A DNA stretch of 17,674 bases from DATDVH01 sp035290045 (GTDB taxonomy: Bacteria; Patescibacteriota; Microgenomatia; UBA1406; HO2-37-13b): positions 1 to 17,674 of the forward strand of contig DATDVH010000035.1 in NCBI GenBank assembly GCA_035290045.1, given 5' to 3'. The notes beneath the pieces were generated by a model. That model was not told the DNA's origin. It saw only the letters and a list, made by a program, of their open reading frames with translations, and ran no database searches. Position numbers and translations under genes: made by a program. Positions 14,086-17,674 of this stretch are shown piece after piece. Every line of letters begins with the position of its first letter. Position 1 is the first letter of the stretch.

Positions 14086-15280
14086 ATTGAAGTGCTTTAA
14101 TGCCGGGTAACGTGCCTTTTTCTATAAATTCAAGCATAGCACCACCACCTGTTGAAATATGAGTGATTTTATGCAGATATTCTTCATTAGATATTGCCGC
14201 CAACGTATCTCCTCCACCGACGATTGATACTGCATCGGCGTTTTGTGCTATCGCATAATATATAAAATCAGTCCCGCGCTTGAATGAAGAATTTTCAAAA
14301 TACCCAACAGGTCCATTCCAAATGATTGTTTTTGCTTTTGCGATGATTGACCCAAACCGTGCCTGTGTCTCAGGCCCAATATCCAGAATAGAGACTTTAT
14401 GAGGAACTTCACCAATCTTTCTTACTTCTCCACCGTTTTCACTATTTTTCGGATGTCCAATCACGACATCAGATGGCAATATAACAGCAGTATTTTTTTG
14501 CGCCGCAAGAAAAAGCAATTTCTTTGCCTGATCTATATGTGCATGTTCACAAAAACTTTTACCAATAGGATACTCTTGAGCACAAAGAAAGGTATTTGCC
14601 AATCCCCCTCCTATCAGTACATAATCCGCAATCTCAATAAGTCTGCCTATCAAGTCTATTTTGGTTGATATTTTAGCTCCTCCTATAATTACTACTAATG
14701 GTTTTTTTGGTTTTTTCAATGCATTTCCTATGATCTCAATTTCTTTTGACAAAAGTATGCCCGCGTACGAAGGTAAAAAATGAGGAAGACCGACAACTGA
14801 AGCATCATTTCTATGAGATACACCAAAAGCGTCATTAACATAGATATCAGCCAACTCTGAAAGTTTTTGTACGAAAGCACCATCATTTTTTTTCTCTTCT
14901 CTATAAAACCGAATATTTTCAAGCATAATAATCTCATTTTCTTTTTGATGAGCGATCATTTCTTTTCCCTTATCAGTGAGAAAATCATCTATGAGTATGA
15001 CTGTATATCCCGGTAAAAGTGTCTGTAAATGGCGAGATACAACTTTCAGTGAGTGCTTTGGGTCACGTTTTTCAGGACGATTCAAATGAGAAATTAATAT
15101 GAGTTTGTTGTTATTTTTTAATAAAAGTTGCACAGTAGGCAGTGATTGTCGAATACGTGCATCATCTGCAATAGTCAATTTTTCAGTTAAACTGATATTA
15201 AAATCAACTCTTACAATGATTTTTTTTCCTTCAATTTTTGCATCCTCAATAGTTCTAATATCAAATCCGTTTTTAATCAT
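14075..15280 (-). CDS. pgk: Phosphoglycerate kinase
   Basis: The enzyme interconverts 1,3-bisphosphoglycerate + ADP and 3-phosphoglycerate + ATP in the cytoplasm. The 401-residue length is normal. Substrate-domain motifs are 'VRVDFNISL' (23-31), 'SHLNRP' (64-69), 'ENIRFYREE' (121-129) and 'NDAFGVSHR' (149-157). Nucleotide-domain motifs are 'GGAKISTKI' (200-208), 'WNGPVGYFE' (321-329), 'GGGDT' (355-359) and 'STGGGAMLEF' (376-385), followed by the usual 'LPGIKAL'. It is the last gene of a minus-strand operon, 9 bp after fbp, with no ribosome-binding site. It overlaps the convergent PBP gene by 11 bp at the 3' end. Alone it does not set direction, but its partners suggest the gluconeogenic direction. 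Confidence 0.96.
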   Translation of the reverse strand: MIKNGFDIRTIEDAKIEGKKIIVRVDFNISLTEKLTIADDARIRQSLPTVQLLLKNNNKLILISHLNRPEKRDPKHSLKVVSRHLQTLLPGYTVILIDDFLTDKGKEMIAHQKENEIIMLENIRFYREEKKNDGAFVQKLSELADIYVNDAFGVSHRNDASVVGLPHFLPSYAGILLSKEIEIIGNALKKPKKPLVVIIGGAKISTKIDLIGRLIEIADYVLIGGGLANTFLCAQEYPIGKSFCEHAHIDQAKKLLFLAAQKNTAVILPSDVVIGHPKNSENGGEVRKIGEVPHKVSILDIGPETQARFGSIIAKAKTIIWNGPVGYFENSSFKRGTDFIYYAIAQNADAVSIVGGGDTLAAISNEEYLHKITHISTGGGAMLEFIEKGTLPGIKALQFKV

Positions 15281-15289
15281 ATAAGAAAG

Positions 15290-16255
15290 TTATTTTGCAA
15301 AACTCATATAGTGTAATACATCTCCTCGGCTTCCCAATGCTATAGGGGTACGTTGATGTATTGTCTGAGGCTGAATAGTGAGAGGACTGACCGTACCACT
15401 TACTGCCATACCCCCTGCCTGTTCTACAATAAAACTTAAAGGATTTATTTCATACATGAGACGCAACTTCCCATTCATATCTTTCTTATCCTTCGGATAA
15501 ATAAAAATGCCACCTTTCAGCAGTGTTCTATGAACATCAGCAACCATTGAACCAATGTATCGCAACTTATATGGTTTTTCCGCCTTCATATTCTTTTTCT
15601 TAATGTCATTCACATACTCACATACCGCAGTATCCCACAATAATTCGTTTCCTTCGTTAATCGCATAGATAGAGCCTTTATCAGGTACGCGCATATTCGG
15701 ATGAGAGAGTAAAAAACTACCAATTGAAGGATCAAGAGTAAATCCATTCACTCCATTGCCAGAAGAATAAACGAACATCACCGATGAACCATATAAAAAA
15801 TATCCAGCCGCCACCTGCCTCATTCCTTTTTGCAATAAAGTGGAACCAGCATGATATATAGAAAAAATAGTTCCTACACTAATATTAACATCAATATTTG
15901 ATGAACCATCCAAAGGATCAAGAAATACCGTATATTCTCCTTTTTTTTGCGGAGAATAGAGTGGCTTATCAAGCTCCTCTGAAGCTACCGCTTGCACATG
16001 TCCAGTTGAAAGAAGGGTGTTAACTAATAGATCATTGCTCAATGTATCTAATTTTTGCACTTCATCGTTATAGATGTTTTTTTTCCCTGTTTTACCGACG
16101 ATATCAGCCAAACCAGCCATTTTGATATGACTTGCGATTATTTTTGAAGCATTTTCAAGATGAGTCATCAGAAGAGTAAACACACCGGTTGATTTCTTGA
16201 AACGTCGTTCTTCCTGAAGAATAAATTCTGTCAAGGTAATCAATTTACTGGGCAT
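15290..16255 (-). CDS. fbp: Fructose-1,6-bisphosphatase, class I
   Basis: It hydrolyses fructose-1,6-bisphosphate to fructose-6-phosphate, the committed gluconeogenic step, with Mg2+. The 321-residue length fits class I. Visible active-site elements are 'SEELDKP' (92-98), the metal/phosphate loop 'DPLDGSSNID' (113-122) followed by 'SVGTIFSIYH', the sugar-phosphate-binding 'RYIGSMVADVHR' (232-243), 'GGIFIYPKDKK' (248-258), the metal-site Glu269 in 'YEINPLSFIVEQAGG', and 'HQRTPIALGS' (300-309). It overlaps the end of the aldolase gene by 11 bp, and pgk follows 9 bp after its stop, so the three should be one mRNA. The presence of FBPase, with no phosphofructokinase in view, points to sugar-phosphate synthesis. 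Confidence 0.96.
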   Translation of the reverse strand: MPSKLITLTEFILQEERRFKKSTGVFTLLMTHLENASKIIASHIKMAGLADIVGKTGKKNIYNDEVQKLDTLSNDLLVNTLLSTGHVQAVASEELDKPLYSPQKKGEYTVFLDPLDGSSNIDVNISVGTIFSIYHAGSTLLQKGMRQVAAGYFLYGSSVMFVYSSGNGVNGFTLDPSIGSFLLSHPNMRVPDKGSIYAINEGNELLWDTAVCEYVNDIKKKNMKAEKPYKLRYIGSMVADVHRTLLKGGIFIYPKDKKDMNGKLRLMYEINPLSFIVEQAGGMAVSGTVSPLTIQPQTIHQRTPIALGSRGDVLHYMSFAK

Positions 16256-17492
16256 ATTTATTAGTATTTTCCCGTGTGTTTGAAACCTTTAGAGTATCAA
16301 ACAAAAACTGAAATTGACCTAATAATGCCCGTAAGATAGGATTTTTCTCGTGATGGGAAAGTATCCATAACTGCTTCTTAAAGGGTCCAAGAGCTTTTTT
16401 TCTCATTTTGTAGATATTTTGTTCTTCTGTCAGTGAATCTTTCCATTCATCATGAGTATTTTTTCGTACCCATTCATACATATCCTTTCTCAGTTTTGAA
16501 GGAATATGTTCAAAGACGATATTCTGAAATCCAGTCGCCAGATGTATCTCAAGCGTACCTGCTGTGGGAAATTCGCCAAAAAGATCGCTCGGTAAAGTAG
16601 AAGCTCCATGTTGCACTGCCCCTCCCAATCCATATGAATTTCGCGCGACATCACCAATATCCTTCAAAACCTTAAAATCAATCTTGACATCTGCAATCGT
16701 ACCATCAGGAAGAGGAATGCCTCCATGACTGGTGCCAGTTTGCACACTGACCTTACTTATCTCTTCATGATTTTTTTCTCCCATGAGTCGCTGGTACCCA
16801 TCCATAAATGCTTCAAAATCCTGAACAGTGCTATTTATCCCTCCAATATGACCAATCTCTCCTCCAATTGAAATAGTAATATCTTTTGGCTGGATTGAAC
16901 GAATATATTCAGTCAGTAAGGAAGTCATGCGATAATTCTCACGTTGTTGATCGTCAAACGATTTTTGAGAAAGGTCTACAAGAGTTGATGCGTCAATATC
17001 TATATTATAAAAATGGGCGTCAACTGACTCTCTTATCAAATCTTTAATCTTTTGAATTTCAGCTTCTGGATTATCTCTGTATCCAAGCGCTTTGAATTGA
17101 TAGTGATCTCCTTGAAGAAATACTGGACCATTCCACCCTGCTTTCAGAGCTCCTGCCAATACCGATGTCGTGTATTCTTCAGGACTTTGATCGGTATATC
17201 CAATCTCTGAACGAGCAATTTCAAAAATAAACACGCCCACATTTTTTTCTTTTGCAAGGGTAAAAAGTGCACAGGCAGTATCATAGGTTAAAGTACGGAT
17301 ATTAAAAGCCGGGACAGTAAAGCCCGATATCTCTCCTTTTCCAAATGCACGGTATAATTGATGGAGCGAGCTTGGAAAAATTCCATGCTCTCGTGCTTTT
17401 TGATAAATAATGCTCCGAGCTTCCTTTTGAATGTTGGCTTGTGGTGAAAACACCGCGGTAAGTATTAGCTCATCAATAGTATTGTCTTTCAT
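16245..17492 (-). CDS. Class II fructose-bisphosphate aldolase-like enzyme
   Basis: Class II (zinc-dependent) aldolases join dihydroxyacetone phosphate and glyceraldehyde-3-phosphate to fructose-1,6-bisphosphate, or act on tagatose-1,6-bisphosphate. The 415-residue protein has the family signposts: 'GFTVPAFNIR' (57-66), 'LQGDHYQ' with Asp129 (catalytic) and His130 (zinc), 'GGEIGHIGG' with Glu212, 'TGTSHGG' with His256 (zinc), and 'QHGAST' with His295 (zinc). It is longer than typical FbaA/GatY (about 285-360 aa): there are ~50 extra N-terminal residues and a charged tail beyond ~345. The position just before fbp (11-bp overlap) and pgk strongly suggests FBP as the natural product. Tagatose-bisphosphate or another ketose-bisphosphate substrate cannot be excluded, so I give no gene symbol. 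It is the first gene of the operon, with an outward-facing IS-end promoter candidate just upstream. Confidence 0.88.
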   Translation of the reverse strand: MKDNTIDELILTAVFSPQANIQKEARSIIYQKAREHGIFPSSLHQLYRAFGKGEISGFTVPAFNIRTLTYDTACALFTLAKEKNVGVFIFEIARSEIGYTDQSPEEYTTSVLAGALKAGWNGPVFLQGDHYQFKALGYRDNPEAEIQKIKDLIRESVDAHFYNIDIDASTLVDLSQKSFDDQQRENYRMTSLLTEYIRSIQPKDITISIGGEIGHIGGINSTVQDFEAFMDGYQRLMGEKNHEEISKVSVQTGTSHGGIPLPDGTIADVKIDFKVLKDIGDVARNSYGLGGAVQHGASTLPSDLFGEFPTAGTLEIHLATGFQNIVFEHIPSKLRKDMYEWVRKNTHDEWKDSLTEEQNIYKMRKKALGPFKKQLWILSHHEKNPILRALLGQFQFLFDTLKVSNTRENTNKYAQ

Positions 17493-17497
17493 ACAGT

Positions 17498-17533
17498 ATC
17501 ATACACTTTACAAGTTCAAACACCTTTTGTCAA
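17498..17533 (-). promoter_or_regulatory. Candidate promoter of the aldolase-fbp-pgk operon, with -35 in the IS end
   Basis: On the minus strand a perfect TTGACA lies at 17533-17528, then 17 bp, then TAAAGT at 17510-17505 (4 of 6 consensus), ending 13 nt before the ATG at 17492. A second -10 candidate, TATGAT at 17503-17498, lies 6 nt before the ATG. The TTGACA coincides with the putative terminal bases of the insertion sequence, so this may be a hybrid promoter made by IS insertion. The native promoter may instead be the TATGAT element. Confidence 0.4.
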
Positions 17534-17674
17534 CCGAATGTTCAGGACCTATACATACGATACAGTTGATGAGTTTGTTTTTCAACTTGTAATATAACAT
17601 ATTCAGCAGGTGTTTTATACCCTAACGCCTGATGAAATCTGCGTTGATTGTATTTGGTGTTAAACGCCATACAT
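17528..17674 (-). mobile_element. One end of an insertion sequence (IS3/IS481-like)
   Basis: A transposase gene leaves the window at its right edge, and its stop lies 14 bp inside a likely IS terminus beginning TGTCAACCGAATGTTCAGGA (17528-17547, read on +). TG...CA-type ends are usual for IS3/IS481-like elements. The exact boundary, the matching inverted repeat and any target-site duplication cannot be seen because the other end is outside the window. Confidence 0.55.
17542..17674 (-). CDS. DDE transposase, C-terminal fragment (cut by window edge)
   Basis: The minus strand encodes 43 residues then TGA (17544-17542). The peptide includes 'FNTKYNQRRFHQALGYKTPA' followed by EYV. The pattern YNxxRxHxALGYxTPxEY is the signature at the end of the rve integrase core of IS3/IS481-type transposases, just after the catalytic Glu region. 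The N-terminal part, including the DDE residues visible in a full gene, lies beyond the window. Whether the element is intact or active is unknown. It is transcribed toward the aldolase operon in the same direction, so read-through could add to that operon's expression. Confidence 0.85.
   Translation of the reverse strand, partial: CMAFNTKYNQRRFHQALGYKTPAEYVILQVEKQTHQLYRMYRS

Noticed and set aside
2..17674. Alternative genetic code (UGA as Gly or Trp)
   Set aside because: UGA acts as a natural stop at 5227, 7912 and 9118 with the next gene starting at or near it, and no recognised gene is interrupted by UGA except the decayed copy at 121-263.
2..17674. CRISPR array, tRNA, rRNA or other RNA gene
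   Set aside because: No regularly spaced repeats and no cloverleaf-sized gap were found; almost all sequence is coding and the largest non-coding stretch is under 250 bp.

Overview
The window looks like a gene-dense, AT-rich chromosome segment of a reduced-genome bacterium, most likely Candidate Phyla Radiation/Patescibacteria (Microgenomates-like). The grounds are inference: very low GC, almost no intergenic space, overlapping genes, no visible Shine-Dalgarno motifs, small genes of unknown type beside housekeeping genes, and a CvpA-CAP fusion. UGA is an ordinary stop here, so the UGA=Gly recoding of Gracilibacteria/Absconditabacteria does not apply. No marker gene gives a species.

Layout. 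(1) 1-998: the tail of an unidentified + strand gene, a decayed minus-strand copy of the small gene at 949-1416, and an unidentified ~215-residue gene. (2) 949-2780 (minus): glycyl-tRNA synthetase followed, with a one-base overlap, by a small membrane-anchored protein of unknown function. (3) 2806-10782 (+): a surface-polysaccharide cluster in two blocks. The first holds a GT2 glycosyltransferase, a Wzy/WaaL-like polymerase/ligase, a GT-C (PMT/ArnT-like) transferase and a GT4 transferase. After a 66-bp gap with its own promoter come two more GT4 transferases and a left-handed-beta-helix acyltransferase. (4) 10791-11786 (minus): a CvpA membrane domain fused to a CAP/SCP domain. It is divergent from (5) 11812-14085 (+): a bifunctional class A penicillin-binding protein. 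(6) 14075-17492 (minus): a sugar-phosphate operon in the order class II aldolase, class I fructose-1,6-bisphosphatase, phosphoglycerate kinase. (7) 17528-17674: one end of an insertion sequence with the last 43 codons of a DDE transposase.

How it fits together. The aldolase and FBPase make fructose-6-phosphate from triose phosphates, which can feed nucleotide-sugar synthesis. The GT cluster would assemble and polymerise a cell-surface glycan, and the PBP builds peptidoglycan, so the theme is envelope construction plus the carbon route supplying it. No initiating phosphoglycosyltransferase, flippase or nucleotide-sugar synthesis gene is in the window.

The most interesting structure is regulatory. 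At every transcription-unit start I examined, a -10-like hexamer lies about 8-13 nt before the start codon with no ribosome-binding site between, which points to leaderless or near-leaderless mRNAs. At both divergent junctions (2781-2805 and 11787-11811) the two opposing -10 elements overlap almost completely, one as a perfect 10-bp palindrome. I found no clear new defence or mobile system.
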